Shown here: piece by piece, positions 1-7,806 of the stretch
Layout: each line of letters begins with the position of its first letter
How positions within the stretch are numbered: the first letter of the stretch is position 1
Source: an uncultured Fibrobacter sp.
Lineage (GTDB): Bacteria > Fibrobacterota > Fibrobacteria > Fibrobacterales > Fibrobacteraceae
Direction: 5' to 3'
DNA: 60,460 nucleotides
Assembly (NCBI GenBank): GCA_947165045.1
Contig: CAMUYW010000013.1
Coordinates: 1-60,460 of the forward strand
Notes under the pieces: model-generated
Told to the model about the DNA's origin: nothing
The model's database searches: none
What the model saw: only the letters and a program-made list of their open reading frames with translations
Program-made: the position numbers and the translations under genes

Positions 1-302
1 CTCTTTTTGTTGCGGGCTCGGCGTTTACCGTTGGCCCTTTTGTTTTACACCCTACCTTAAGCGAAAGCCGTGCCAACTTTTTTAAAAAGCGTGCTTCGCG
101 CAGAAATTTTTTTGAAAATTTTTGCCTGCCGCTCGAAAAATGCCGAAATTCGCTCAAAAACAGCAATTTTGGGTGGGGTTAAATGTGAAAAATCTCGGGC
201 AAAGGCTGTTTTTTGCGGATTGCTAGGCGCAGTATTTCATCGCGAAACGGCTGGTGTTTCGCGTGTGAAACGTTCGATGGATCAAATTGAAATGGGGGGA
301 GA
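1..302. other. Gene-free left edge with a long hairpin
   Basis: No convincing gene is seen here. A 101-codon open frame at 70-375 has no ribosome-binding site and low-complexity Lys/Ser/Ala content, so I leave it out. A strong hairpin lies at 235-270: arms CGCGAAAC (241-248) and GTTTCGCG (256-263) around a 7-base loop, with an outer extension TTTCA/TGAAA. It sits just past the stop of the first DUF1016 gene. It may end that transcript, but no T-run follows it on the minus strand. Confidence 0.5.
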
Positions 303-1454
303 TTACTCTTCCATTGCCTTGCGCAAGTCTTCTTCCGAAGGCAGTACCTTGCGAACATCTTCGGCAGATTTGTAAATGGCTACCCCCATCGGATTATCGT
401 AACCTTGTATGAGGAATTCCACAAAAGTCTTATCCGCTTCCTTGCAAAGTACAATACCGATACTTGGATTCTCAAAAGGCTTTTTGACTTCGCTATCAAG
501 GATGCGCAGGTAAGCGCTTAGTTGTCCGAGATAAGCCGGCTTGAAAGCCCCCTGTTTCAATTCGACGGCAACAAGAGCCGTCAATTCCCGGTTGTAGAAA
601 AGTAAATCAGGATATTCGTCATGCCCGAACTTTTCCAGATGGTACTGATTGCCGACAAATGCGAAGTCACGTCCGAAGGTCATGATGAAGTTCTTGACAT
701 TATTGACGATAGCTTTTTCGACGACTCGTTCGTCAATATCAGCCTTGTCGCGAACGCCCAATTCCTCGACATTGATAAAATCGAGCAGATATTCGTCCTT
801 GAACATTCCGATAGCCTGCAAAGCATTCTTTGAGCTGTTCATCGTGTTTGTAAAGTTATTAGGCAATTTTCCTTGATGGTGGAAAAGATCCGATTTGAGC
901 ATATCGCGGAGCTTGTTTTTGTCCCAATGATTGACGAATGTCTGGTGGATGTAGAAGAGGCGTTCTTGCAGGTCTTTTGATTTGGTAATTATTTCTATAT
1001 GATGAGTAAAACTAATTGACAGAAATTCGTTCATCATATCGGCAGCCGTCGGCTGCTGATTTTGTGCCAGGAGTAAGGTATAGTCAATGCCTTCCAAATC
1101 GGTTAACGAAGTGGAAAAATTGCATTTTTGATCAAATTTCGACAAATCGCCCGCCGTGGGCGGTCGAATTATAAAGCCCCATTCTTCATAAAATTGGCGC
1201 ATTTTCTTAATGCTTGTGCCAGAAAATCCCCTCAATCCTGGCAATTCCTTTTGCAACTGTTCACTAATACGTTCAATTGCACCAGTTCCCCAAAATTTCC
1301 ATCTGGAGCGTTCTGATACGTATCGGCCGATTCCAAAATAGAGCGACAATTGCTCCTTATTTACCCCTTTTGCTGCCCTATATTGGCTTTGAAGGATGGC
1401 GTTTTTTATCGTATTGACGGCTTGGCGAACATCTGCGGGTGATTTTTCAGTCAT
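303..1454 (-). CDS. DUF1016 (YhcG-type) PD-(D/E)XK nuclease, copy 1
   Basis: 383 aa. Residues 1-110 match the DUF1016 N-terminal domain (GRYVSERS, then WGTGAIERISEQLQKELPG, then SGTSIKKMRQFYEEW). A variable linker follows at about 111-150. The C-terminal half is a PD-(D/E)XK nuclease: the segment EYPDLLFYNRELTALVAVEL followed by KQG gives the D...E-x-K catalytic pattern. The start is supported by AAGGAT six bases before the ATG. The family is common in defence islands and beside toxin-antitoxin and restriction genes; the substrate is not established. The linker contains two palindromic coding repeats that both encode PTA(G/A)D (see findings). A second, divergent copy lies just upstream on the same strand. 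Confidence 0.9.
   Translation of the reverse strand: MTEKSPADVRQAVNTIKNAILQSQYRAAKGVNKEQLSLYFGIGRYVSERSRWKFWGTGAIERISEQLQKELPGLRGFSGTSIKKMRQFYEEWGFIIRPPTAGDLSKFDQKCNFSTSLTDLEGIDYTLLLAQNQQPTAADMMNEFLSISFTHHIEIITKSKDLQERLFYIHQTFVNHWDKNKLRDMLKSDLFHHQGKLPNNFTNTMNSSKNALQAIGMFKDEYLLDFINVEELGVRDKADIDERVVEKAIVNNVKNFIMTFGRDFAFVGNQYHLEKFGHDEYPDLLFYNRELTALVAVELKQGAFKPAYLGQLSAYLRILDSEVKKPFENPSIGIVLCKEADKTFVEFLIQGYDNPMGVAIYKSAEDVRKVLPSEEDLRKAMEE
1038..1060. repeat. Palindrome inside DUF1016 copy 1 (copy b)
   Basis: ATC-G-GCAGCCG-T-CGGCTGC-T-GAT: seven-base perfect arms around one central base, one mismatch, then three more pairs. On the coding strand it encodes QQPTAAD in the linker. Confidence 0.75.
1147..1167. 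repeat. Palindrome inside DUF1016 copy 1 (copy a)
   Basis: TCG-C-CCGCC-GTG-GGCGG-T-CGA: five-base arms, one mismatch, then three pairs, the same architecture as the palindrome at 1038-1060. It encodes RPPTAGD. Relative to the other copy, a C-G pair in the stem is replaced by an A-T pair at the equivalent symmetric positions. Confidence 0.65.
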
Positions 1455-1514
1455 TTTGATATCCTTTTTTTGTGAAATGTTGTGTAAACAACACGCAAAA
1501 AAATGCGCGTTGTT

Positions 1515-1539
1515 AGTTGTCGCAGATTTTGCGACAACT
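1515..1539. repeat. Hairpin upstream of DUF1016 copy 1
   Basis: AGTTGTCGCA (1515-1524) and TGCGACAACT (1530-1539), ten-base perfect arms with loop GATTT. It lies 61-85 bases before the start codon and shares the GTCGCA/TGCGAC core with the hairpin at 3212-3234 before the second DUF1016 gene. It could be an operator or a structured 5' leader. Confidence 0.7.
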
Positions 1540-1558
1540 GGTTGCTTTTGTGTGGGGG

Positions 1559-1583
1559 ATTTCCAGCGCGTTGCGCTGAAAAT
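1559..1583. repeat. Second palindrome upstream of DUF1016 copy 1
   Basis: ATTT-C-CAGCGC-GTT-GCGCTG-A-AAAT: six-base core arms, one mismatch, then four more pairs. It lies 20 bases beyond the 1515-1539 hairpin and shares its near-symmetric design but not its sequence. Confidence 0.6.
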
Positions 1584-1589
1584 GGGATG

Positions 1590-1790
1590 CTCTTGCGGTA
1601 CTGTTGGCGGGGTTTTTCCCCGGCGTTACTTGGCGCCCGTTTGGCGGACGCTCTCGAGTAGGTCGTGTTCCTACCAGCTATCCAACAGCATCAACAAGAA
1701 GGTTGATGTGCCTCACCGCGAATGCACGTACGGACCAAGAGGTCTATGTCGACTGTCGCGAGGATTATCGAATTACGATAACAATATATG
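1590..1790. other. Hairpin-rich intergenic stretch between the DUF1016 genes
   Basis: The 384-base gap 1455-1838 holds two palindromes and then a run of small hairpins: CGGGG/CCCCG (1608-1622), CGCC/GGCG (1634-1646), GTAGG/CCTAC (1658-1674), CATCAAC/GTTGATG (1689-1708), GACC/GGTC (1733-1744) and TTATCG/CGATAA (1765-1781). Plus-strand open frames across it (1396-1845, 1604-1837) have no ribosome-binding site and no recognisable protein. It could be a structured RNA, or a recombination or regulatory region. No known RNA family is recognised. Confidence 0.4.
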
Positions 1791-1838
1791 CAAATGGAGT
1801 AGGGGTTGTCAAGAGGCTGAATTTTTCGTGCAAATGAC

Positions 1839-3032
1839 TTATTGACCCTTTCCCTTTTCAGTGTTCTTACGGATGAGCCGTTTTGTTGAGTGTACCTCTT
1901 TTTGTAGTAAACGCATGCGTTCTTCCAGCAATTCTTTCGAGGGCAAGGCGTCTTTGATGCGGATGTTGTTGTAGGATGCTACCCCCATTGGCGTGCCCAG
2001 TCCACGAAATGACCACTGTACATCGGTTGAATCTATGTTTGAACAAATTAAAAGTCCGATAGTCGGATTGTCTTCGGGAGCTTTCAGCAATTCATCTACG
2101 GCATTTACATAGAAATTCAGCTTGCCTACATATTCCGGTTCGAATGGTTTCGCCTTCAATTCGCAAACGACAAAACAACGCAAGCGAATATGATAAAAAA
2201 GCAGGTCAATCTTGCGGCTGCGACCTCCGACAACAACTTCTTTTTGCCGTCCAACAAAGGCGAAACCCGTTCCCATTTCGAGCAAAAGGTCGGTTACTTT
2301 TTTCGTAAGGGCTTCTTCCAGTTCTGTTTCGTCATAAATTTCATGCCCCACAGTAGCAAAACCAAAATCGTAGTTTTCTTTCAGAACTTCTTGAACCAGT
2401 TTACTTTGTGAATCGGGCAATTTTTCGGTGAAGTTATTGACAATTTTGCCTTGATGGCTGTATAGATTGGCCTTGATGCAGTTCATTAAAGCAGCTCGGC
2501 TCATTCCCTGTTCTATAGTCTTTTCAATGTAAAATAAAGCTTCTTTTACAGACTTGCATTTGGTGATGATTTCTACATGGTGACGCCAAGGTATGCCCGC
2601 GAATATTGTAGGCATTCTTCCACTAGATTGATTAAAGTTAGAGCTTTCTAATTCTGCACCAACTTGGTGCAGTTTTTCGTTTCCAAATTCTGCAACAACT
2701 TGTTGCAGAATTTGGTCCACTCCATTTCGCGTATAGAAACAGTACCATTTCTTCATATACCACATATTTCGTGCGGATAAGCCGTCCGCATTTGGGAATT
2801 CTCTCCGCAAATCTAGACTAAGCTGTTCCACGACACCCGTCCCCCAGCGTTCCTCTGCTTTTTTGCGAACCAAATCTCGCCCCAACAACCAGTTGAACTG
2901 CAATTTTTCAGCGTTAACTCTAATAGCAGCTTTTACCTGCGCTGAGCGATAGCGCTGCTTCAGTTCTGCGACCCACTTGATGTAATCCGAATCGACATGA
3001 ACATCATGTGACTTTACTATTTTTCCTCCCAT
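1839..3032 (-). CDS. DUF1016 (YhcG-type) PD-(D/E)XK nuclease, copy 2
   Basis: 397 aa from the chosen start. An open frame reaches back to 3110, but GAGGT lies seven bases before the ATG at 3032 and family members begin near YIKWVAELKQRYRSAQVKAA, so 3032 is preferred. Domains: DUF1016 N-terminal region (WGTGVVEQLSLDLRREFPNA, then SARNMWYMKKWY), a linker with a 12-residue near-repeat (LQQVVAEF... and LHQVGAEL...), then PWRHHVEIITK and the nuclease core (RKIDLLFYHIRLRCFVVCEL followed by KAK; D and E-x-K visible). It is clearly paralogous to copy 1 but strongly diverged, so the pair is not a recent duplication. Function beyond nuclease membership is unknown. Confidence 0.9.
   Translation of the reverse strand: MGGKIVKSHDVHVDSDYIKWVAELKQRYRSAQVKAAIRVNAEKLQFNWLLGRDLVRKKAEERWGTGVVEQLSLDLRREFPNADGLSARNMWYMKKWYCFYTRNGVDQILQQVVAEFGNEKLHQVGAELESSNFNQSSGRMPTIFAGIPWRHHVEIITKCKSVKEALFYIEKTIEQGMSRAALMNCIKANLYSHQGKIVNNFTEKLPDSQSKLVQEVLKENYDFGFATVGHEIYDETELEEALTKKVTDLLLEMGTGFAFVGRQKEVVVGGRSRKIDLLFYHIRLRCFVVCELKAKPFEPEYVGKLNFYVNAVDELLKAPEDNPTIGLLICSNIDSTDVQWSFRGLGTPMGVASYNNIRIKDALPSKELLEERMRLLQKEVHSTKRLIRKNTEKGKGQ
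2655..2673. repeat. Palindrome inside DUF1016 copy 2 (copy b)
   Basis: CTGCACCAA-C-TTGGTGCAG: nine-base perfect arms around one base. It encodes LHQVGAE on the minus strand. Confidence 0.8.
2684..2716. repeat. 33-base perfect palindrome inside DUF1016 copy 2 (copy a)
   Basis: Sixteen-base perfect arms around a single C at 2700 (core CTGCAACAA-C-TTGTTGCAG). It encodes ILQQVVAEF. It lies one 36-base repeat unit from the palindrome at 2655-2673. Their 19-base cores differ only at one symmetric pair (A/T versus C/G), so pairing is kept. Confidence 0.85.
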
Positions 3033-3430
3033 AAACGACCTCTTTGGATTTTTCAGTGAATGTGTGGTGCGTTCATGTAAAACCGAAAAAACGATAAACG
3101 AAAAACGCACCTCGCCTTTGTACAGCGAGATGCGTCGGCTTTTAATGTACCTAATATTAAAAATGTTGGCAAGGGGCTTAATGAAATTTTACATACAGGG
3201 TGACGTTCGTATAAAGTCGCAATTTGCGACTTTAAAGAGTTTGGCGCGGTTGGCTGGTTGATTCGGAGAAAATTTGGGGAGCAAAGCGACCCCTTGATGG
3301 GGCTTATTTGATGGATGTAGTTTCATGTATTGTGCAAGTCCCGCTTGCATAATTAACATTTATTGTCATTTTCTGTCATGCCAAAATTCTATATTTCAGG
3401 GCATCCACCACCAAAAGGAAACTGCACATT
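3033..3430. other. Gene-free leader of DUF1016 copy 2
   Basis: About 400 bases with no convincing gene. It contains a hairpin at about 3105-3133 (CGCA-C-CTCGC / GCGAG-A-TGCG) and the stronger palindrome at 3212-3234. A 65-codon plus-strand frame (3064-3261) has no ribosome-binding site and no recognisable sequence. Confidence 0.45.
3212..3234. repeat. Hairpin upstream of DUF1016 copy 2
   Basis: TAAAGTCGCAA-T-TTGCGACTTTA: eleven-base perfect arms around a single T. It shares the GTCGCA...TGCGAC core with 1515-1539. The flanking pairs switch from TT/AA there to AA/TT here, so pairing is kept while sequence changes. Confidence 0.75.
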
Positions 3431-3733
3431 ATGTTCAACGCGATACTCGCTTGGGTGAAAGATGAGAAAGTCTTTTTGAAAGTCCAAAGCGGGACTGGTG
3501 ACAATCTGCAAGACGAAGATGTCCAAAAAGGTTCTGTTGATTATTGCCTATGGTCAACATTCAAACCGGAATGCATTGATATTGATGGTGAACTCGATAT
3601 GGAATGCTTGGATGGCGGAATGGTGCTGTTTAAGGAATGTGCCGATACAAAAACAGCGTTGCAAGCGTGTTACAAGGAGGCGTTTGGCAAGGAATATGAT
3701 GAGAATGAGATGGTTGTGATTTTGGGGGAATAA
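3431..3733 (+). CDS. Small acidic hypothetical protein
   Basis: 100 aa, acidic, no signal peptide and no membrane segment. AAGGAA lies nine bases before the ATG. I do not recognise the family. It is flanked by the DUF1016 genes on one side and a serine recombinase on the other, so it may be cargo of the mobile region. A shifted frame over the same bases (3498-3719) is its shadow. Antitoxin or anti-defence roles are possible from size and context only. Confidence 0.6.
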   Translation: MFNAILAWVKDEKVFLKVQSGTGDNLQDEDVQKGSVDYCLWSTFKPECIDIDGELDMECLDGGMVLFKECADTKTALQACYKEAFGKEYDENEMVVILGE

Positions 3734-3769
3734 TTTTTTGTATATTCTTTAATGTACGCGGGCGCGTAT

Positions 3770-3788
3770 AGGTAGCCTGAGGTTACCT
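3770..3788. repeat. Imperfect palindrome before the serine recombinase
   Basis: AGGTA-G-CCT-G-AGG-T-TACCT: a 19-base palindrome with one G/T mismatch, centred on 3779. It could be part of a recombination site for the adjacent recombinase. Confidence 0.45.
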
Positions 3789-3824
3789 GTTTATTATATG
3801 GCCAAAGGCTGTTTTTCCGGAGGC

Positions 3825-3848
3825 CGGTTATTATATCGGTTATTATAT
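3825..3848. repeat. Two tandem 12-mers CGGTTATTATAT
   Basis: Exact tandem copies at 3825-3836 and 3837-3848, with a weaker third copy (GTTTATTATAT) at 3789-3799. They end 17 bases before the recombinase start. They could be recombinase binding repeats or a promoter element. Confidence 0.6.
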
Positions 3849-3865
3849 GAAAAACAGCAGAAAGA

Positions 3866-4570
3866 ATGATATACGGCTATATACGTGTAAGCACCGACAA
3901 ACAAACTGTCGAAAACCAACGATTTGAAATTGAGCGTTTTGCTAGAAACCAGCAATTAATAATTGATGGCTGGATTGAAGAAACGATTAGCGGAACGAAG
4001 AACTACACGAAACGTCAATTAGGGCGTCTTTTGAAAAAAGTTCAAAAGGGCGATCTTATTATTTGTGCTGAACTTTCGAGGCTCGGTCGAAGCCTTTTCA
4101 TGATCATGGAAATTCTGAACATTTGCATGAATAAGGAATGCCGTGTTTGGACCATCAAGGATGGCTATCGCCTTGGTGACGATATTCAAAGCAAAGTTCT
4201 TGCATTTGCTTTTGGCTTGTCCGCAGAAATCGAGCGTAATCTTATTAGTCAACGAACTAAAGAAGCTTTGGCTCGCAAAAAGGCGGAAGGCGCTATTCTC
4301 GGACGCCCCAAAGGTAGTCTAGTCCCTAATTCGAATTGCGAAAAGAAACACGAATGGATTTGCAAAATGATTTCACGGGGCATGCCCAAAACGGACATCG
4401 CCAAGAATTTGCACATTGCGCGCGGGACGCTTTATAGATTCCTTTCCAATGCTGCGACGACTTCTACATCGGCGGGCAGCCAGTTGACTGAATGCAGTTC
4501 CGACATGTTCAACCATTTGGCGGCTTCGTGTTCCAATAGAGTTAATTCTCCGCCAACGACAGAACAATAG
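3866..4570 (+). CDS. Serine recombinase (resolvase/invertase family)
   Basis: 234 aa. The N-terminal catalytic domain starts MIYGYIRVSTDKQTVENQ, where Ser9 is the expected nucleophile. The family motif ELSRLGRSLFMIMEIL follows, then a long helix (GLSAEIERNLISQRTKEALA) and a helix-turn-helix ending KTDIAKNLHIARGTLYRFL. Typical small resolvases stop about here, near residue 196. This frame instead continues for about 40 Ser/Thr-rich residues that are simply the antisense of the convergent NUDIX gene, a 139-base overlap. The native 3' end was therefore probably lost by recombination. No invertible segment with clear long inverted repeats is seen nearby. Confidence 0.88.
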   Translation: MIYGYIRVSTDKQTVENQRFEIERFARNQQLIIDGWIEETISGTKNYTKRQLGRLLKKVQKGDLIICAELSRLGRSLFMIMEILNICMNKECRVWTIKDGYRLGDDIQSKVLAFAFGLSAEIERNLISQRTKEALARKKAEGAILGRPKGSLVPNSNCEKKHEWICKMISRGMPKTDIAKNLHIARGTLYRFLSNAATTSTSAGSQLTECSSDMFNHLAASCSNRVNSPPTTEQ

Positions 4571-4818
4571 AAGCAATGCATGGTTAAATGGAAGGTGGGA
4601 TAATCGTAATCTACAGTACAGAGAAAATCGCCAACAGAAACATCGATGGCGAGTTCTTCTTTCAGTTCGCGGGCGAGAGCTTCTTGTGGTGTTTCTCCGG
4701 GCTCCATTTTGCCGCCCGGAAATTCCCAACCATCTTTGAATTCTCCATAACCGCGCTGGGTTGCGAAAATCTTGTTGCTGTCTTTGATAATACCTGCTAC
4801 TACTTCGATGCGTTTCAT
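4432..4818 (-). CDS. NUDIX hydrolase (MutT-like)
   Basis: 128 aa, the usual length for MutT/CTP pyrophosphohydrolase-like NUDIX proteins. The Nudix box is visible as GGKMEPGETPQEALARELKE followed by EL (G-x5-E-x7-REL-x-EE). It would hydrolyse a nucleoside triphosphate or a modified nucleotide to the monophosphate and pyrophosphate. The start overlaps the stop of the upstream helicase gene by four bases (ATGA), which indicates translational coupling. PLD/helicase/DUF3427 proteins are known to occur beside or fused to such NUDIX enzymes, so this pair is probably one functional unit, with a defence role inferred. The 3' end overlaps the convergent recombinase frame. Confidence 0.9.
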   Translation of the reverse strand: MKRIEVVAGIIKDSNKIFATQRGYGEFKDGWEFPGGKMEPGETPQEALARELKEELAIDVSVGDFLCTVDYDYPTFHLTMHCFYCSVVGGELTLLEHEAAKWLNMSELHSVNWLPADVEVVAALERNL

Positions 4819-7751
4819 GATTGCAAATCCTTTATTTCTACAGTTGTCGTAAAATCACGATAGATATCTTCTGGAACTTGTTTGTATAAACCAAATTCCA
4901 TCATAATGGGTTTGTTGTTTTTTACGGTATCTTTATATGTAAATACTTCGCCAAGGTACATGAATGGTTGTGTTACACCTTCAATTTCTTCAAATTTTCG
5001 TACAAATAGATGAAGCTTTACACCTCTTTGAACATTGTCAATTAAATTTTTTCCAACTTCAGATTCTTGTGTCGTGCTGTTGGGGGATTCCCATTGGAAA
5101 ATGTCAGGCTGGATAAATTTATCCTTATAATTGATGGATTCCTTGATGTTTGCGTCTTTGTGTAGGTTGACGAAAATGTAATAATTAGGATAATCCAATG
5201 TTAACAAGCCTTGCCCTCTAAATGCGGAATGAGTCTTTTTATAACCGCATAGAAGGGCTATATCCCTCATGGAATATTCGTGATACAATTTCAAGAAGGG
5301 GAGACTGCTATCAAACGAGTCGAACTCTCGTTGGAAACGCAGTAGATTGTAGCGAATCAAATCCGACAACCACAAAAGCGAAAGAGAATCGTTTTTCAGA
5401 CACGTTTTTAAGGAATCGTTGAATGCGATGGAGTTGCTTTGGAAAACCAGCAAAGATTGGCTGTATTTCGTCAATTCTGCTTTATCGAAATATTTTCCAG
5501 ACAATACGTCTGCCGCATGCTGAAAGCGTTCTGGATGAATTTTGGATATGTACTTGGATGCCTCTAAAAGAATCTCGTCAATGGACGCTTCAAAATTTGG
5601 ACTGTCGAGAATTGTCTTTAAAATAATCCATTCCTCAGCTCTTTTTGCAGGGCTGTAGAAACTGAATAGACGCATGGCGGCTGAGAAGGCGTTGTTGTCT
5701 AATGCCAAAGATAATTCAGGATGCGAATCTTTTTCCATATAAGAAACGAATTCCATATATGTCTTGAATTGCGCATTAAATTGTGTAAAGCGAAGTGGAT
5801 CGATGCTTCCGTCTTGTTTCAGGTAATCCACCAACATGGGAACTTTTCCGCCACAACTCAAATTCTTGAATGCGTTGTAGGATTCCTTCATGTATTTCAT
5901 GGACATGAATTTTTCAGCTTCGAGTTGGGATAAAATCTGTTCTTTGGTGATTCTGTCCATGTGGATATAGGTCCCGTTGGGCAGTTCTGCAAAGTCGCTT
6001 GCGACTTGGACTTTAAGCGTGTCCCTGTCGACATCCGGTTTCCCGTATAAGGCAATGGCCATCAAAAATGAATTCTTGTAATTGCCGATGAAATCCAGAA
6101 CGGTAACGAATTCCTTGTTTGGCAATTTTCGAAGGCCACGACCTAATTGCTGTATGAAGATGATGCTGGATTCTGTTGGTCTCAACATCAATACAGTGTT
6201 TACAGAAGGAATGTCAATTCCTTCGTTGAATATATCCACGGTAAATATGTATTGAAGACAATCAGAGTCGTCTTCAAGACGTTTGGCATAATTTTCTCTA
6301 GTCGGGATGCTGTCTTTGCCTGAAAGTGAAACCGCAACATCATGACCATTCACGGAAAGACGTTTGTTAAATTCATCGGCCATGTATTTTGCGTGCTCTA
6401 TGTTTGCGCAAAAACCGAGAACTTTTGCCTTTTCTCCGTCATGTCCATAGAATTTGAATTTCTCAATGACGTAGTCAACGCGTTTAGCAATCATCAACAT
6501 ACTGGCAATTTGTTGAACAAATTCTTTTGTTCCTGGTTCTGCCGTAATCTTGGAATAGTCAATCCCGTCAACGTCTTTCAATCCGAAATAGTGGAATGGA
6601 CAAATAAGATTGTATTCGAGCGCTTGGCGAAGGCGTATTTCTATGGCGATATTGTTGTCGAATATGGAATAGATGTCTTGACTATCGGTTCTTTCTGGAG
6701 TTGCCGTTAATCCCAATAAAAATTTGGGCTTGAAGTAGTTTAGAATGTTTTCGTATTGGGGACTTGCTGCATGATGTGCTTCGTCTAGAACGATGTAGTC
6801 GAAATCATCCGGTTTGAATTCTGTATAGTGCAAGGCAAGCTTGTCTCTTGTCGCAAAAAGAAATCTGCAATTCTTCTCGTCAAGATTGCCTGTAAATGAG
6901 CCGAAAGAGATAGATTTATCTATGCTGTAATAAATCTTTTTAAACGATTCTTTCGCTTTATTTAAAATATCTTCTCTGTGAACGATAAAAAGGAGTCGAT
7001 TGGGCTTAAACTGGACGGAGTCGAAAACGGACATGTAAGTTTTTCCACTTCCAGTAGCTGCAATTGCAAGAGCTTTTGTGGCGCCTGTGTTCCTGAGCTG
7101 AGCCAGTTTGACAACGGCCTCTTTTTGCATTTCGTTGGGCTCGATTACAGCGTCATCGTAGGTGAAGATGTCTTTAATATGTTTTGAGACTATAGTGTCT
7201 TTTATTTTTTGAAGATAATTTCGATATGATGCCAATAAATTGTCTGAATATGCTTTGGCGTAGGGACTGTTCCACAAGTCGTCAAATTCCTGTAATACGT
7301 TTTTCGTGAATTCGCTAGAACGTTCCGTTTGGAGATCCTGATGAAGGACGTTCCATTCTACGTTCGTTTTCAAAGCCCTTCCAGTGATGTTTGACGAGCC
7401 GATGATAATAGACCAGTTTCCATCTTTGGACTGATTCTTGAATAAGTATCCCTTTGCATGAAAGCCATCGTTTTTAGTTGGTGGAACATAGATTTTTAGT
7501 TCTATGTTTTTGAATTTTGCCAAACGTTCAACAACCGATGGCGGGGTCATTTCCTTGTATGTCGTCGTCAAAATTTTGCCAGGGATTTTCTGGTCTTCTA
7601 GCAATTGGAGCGTTTCGAGTAGGACCTGTAAGCCTCCGTATGTAATAAAGGCAACGCTGATTTTAAACTCGGCACAGTTCTGCAAATTTTCGACAAGATA
7701 ATTGAAAAAATTTCTTGAAGTGTTGTTTCGAATGAATTTATTGACCGGCAT
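4815..7751 (-). CDS. PLD-nuclease / DEAD-DEAH helicase / DUF3427 protein
   Basis: 978 aa from the ATG at 7751. A TTG at 7790 would add 13 residues, but neither has a good ribosome-binding site, and MPVNKFIRNNTSRNFFNYL fits better as the domain start. Order: phospholipase-D-like domain with HAKGYLF (about residue 98) and GSSNITG; superfamily 2 helicase with ATGSGKT (about 232-238), DEAH (about 323-326), TATPE and QQLGRGLRK; C-terminal DUF3427 with FQWESPNSTTQESEVG. Such proteins are probable nucleic-acid-processing defence factors. It is coupled to the NUDIX gene by an ATGA overlap. A six-base hairpin lies in its leader at 7807-7822. Confidence 0.9.
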   Translation of the reverse strand: MPVNKFIRNNTSRNFFNYLVENLQNCAEFKISVAFITYGGLQVLLETLQLLEDQKIPGKILTTTYKEMTPPSVVERLAKFKNIELKIYVPPTKNDGFHAKGYLFKNQSKDGNWSIIIGSSNITGRALKTNVEWNVLHQDLQTERSSEFTKNVLQEFDDLWNSPYAKAYSDNLLASYRNYLQKIKDTIVSKHIKDIFTYDDAVIEPNEMQKEAVVKLAQLRNTGATKALAIAATGSGKTYMSVFDSVQFKPNRLLFIVHREDILNKAKESFKKIYYSIDKSISFGSFTGNLDEKNCRFLFATRDKLALHYTEFKPDDFDYIVLDEAHHAASPQYENILNYFKPKFLLGLTATPERTDSQDIYSIFDNNIAIEIRLRQALEYNLICPFHYFGLKDVDGIDYSKITAEPGTKEFVQQIASMLMIAKRVDYVIEKFKFYGHDGEKAKVLGFCANIEHAKYMADEFNKRLSVNGHDVAVSLSGKDSIPTRENYAKRLEDDSDCLQYIFTVDIFNEGIDIPSVNTVLMLRPTESSIIFIQQLGRGLRKLPNKEFVTVLDFIGNYKNSFLMAIALYGKPDVDRDTLKVQVASDFAELPNGTYIHMDRITKEQILSQLEAEKFMSMKYMKESYNAFKNLSCGGKVPMLVDYLKQDGSIDPLRFTQFNAQFKTYMEFVSYMEKDSHPELSLALDNNAFSAAMRLFSFYSPAKRAEEWIILKTILDSPNFEASIDEILLEASKYISKIHPERFQHAADVLSGKYFDKAELTKYSQSLLVFQSNSIAFNDSLKTCLKNDSLSLLWLSDLIRYNLLRFQREFDSFDSSLPFLKLYHEYSMRDIALLCGYKKTHSAFRGQGLLTLDYPNYYIFVNLHKDANIKESINYKDKFIQPDIFQWESPNSTTQESEVGKNLIDNVQRGVKLHLFVRKFEEIEGVTQPFMYLGEVFTYKDTVKNNKPIMMEFGLYKQVPEDIYRDFTTTVEIKDLQS

Positions 7752-7806
7752 AAAATGTATTGGAAAAACGTTCCTTTTCTTTGAACACAAAAATAAATAA
7801 AAAAGA

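Noticed and set aside
1396..1845. Plus-strand frames between the DUF1016 genes
   Set aside because: They overlap the first DUF1016 gene and run through the hairpins without a start signal.
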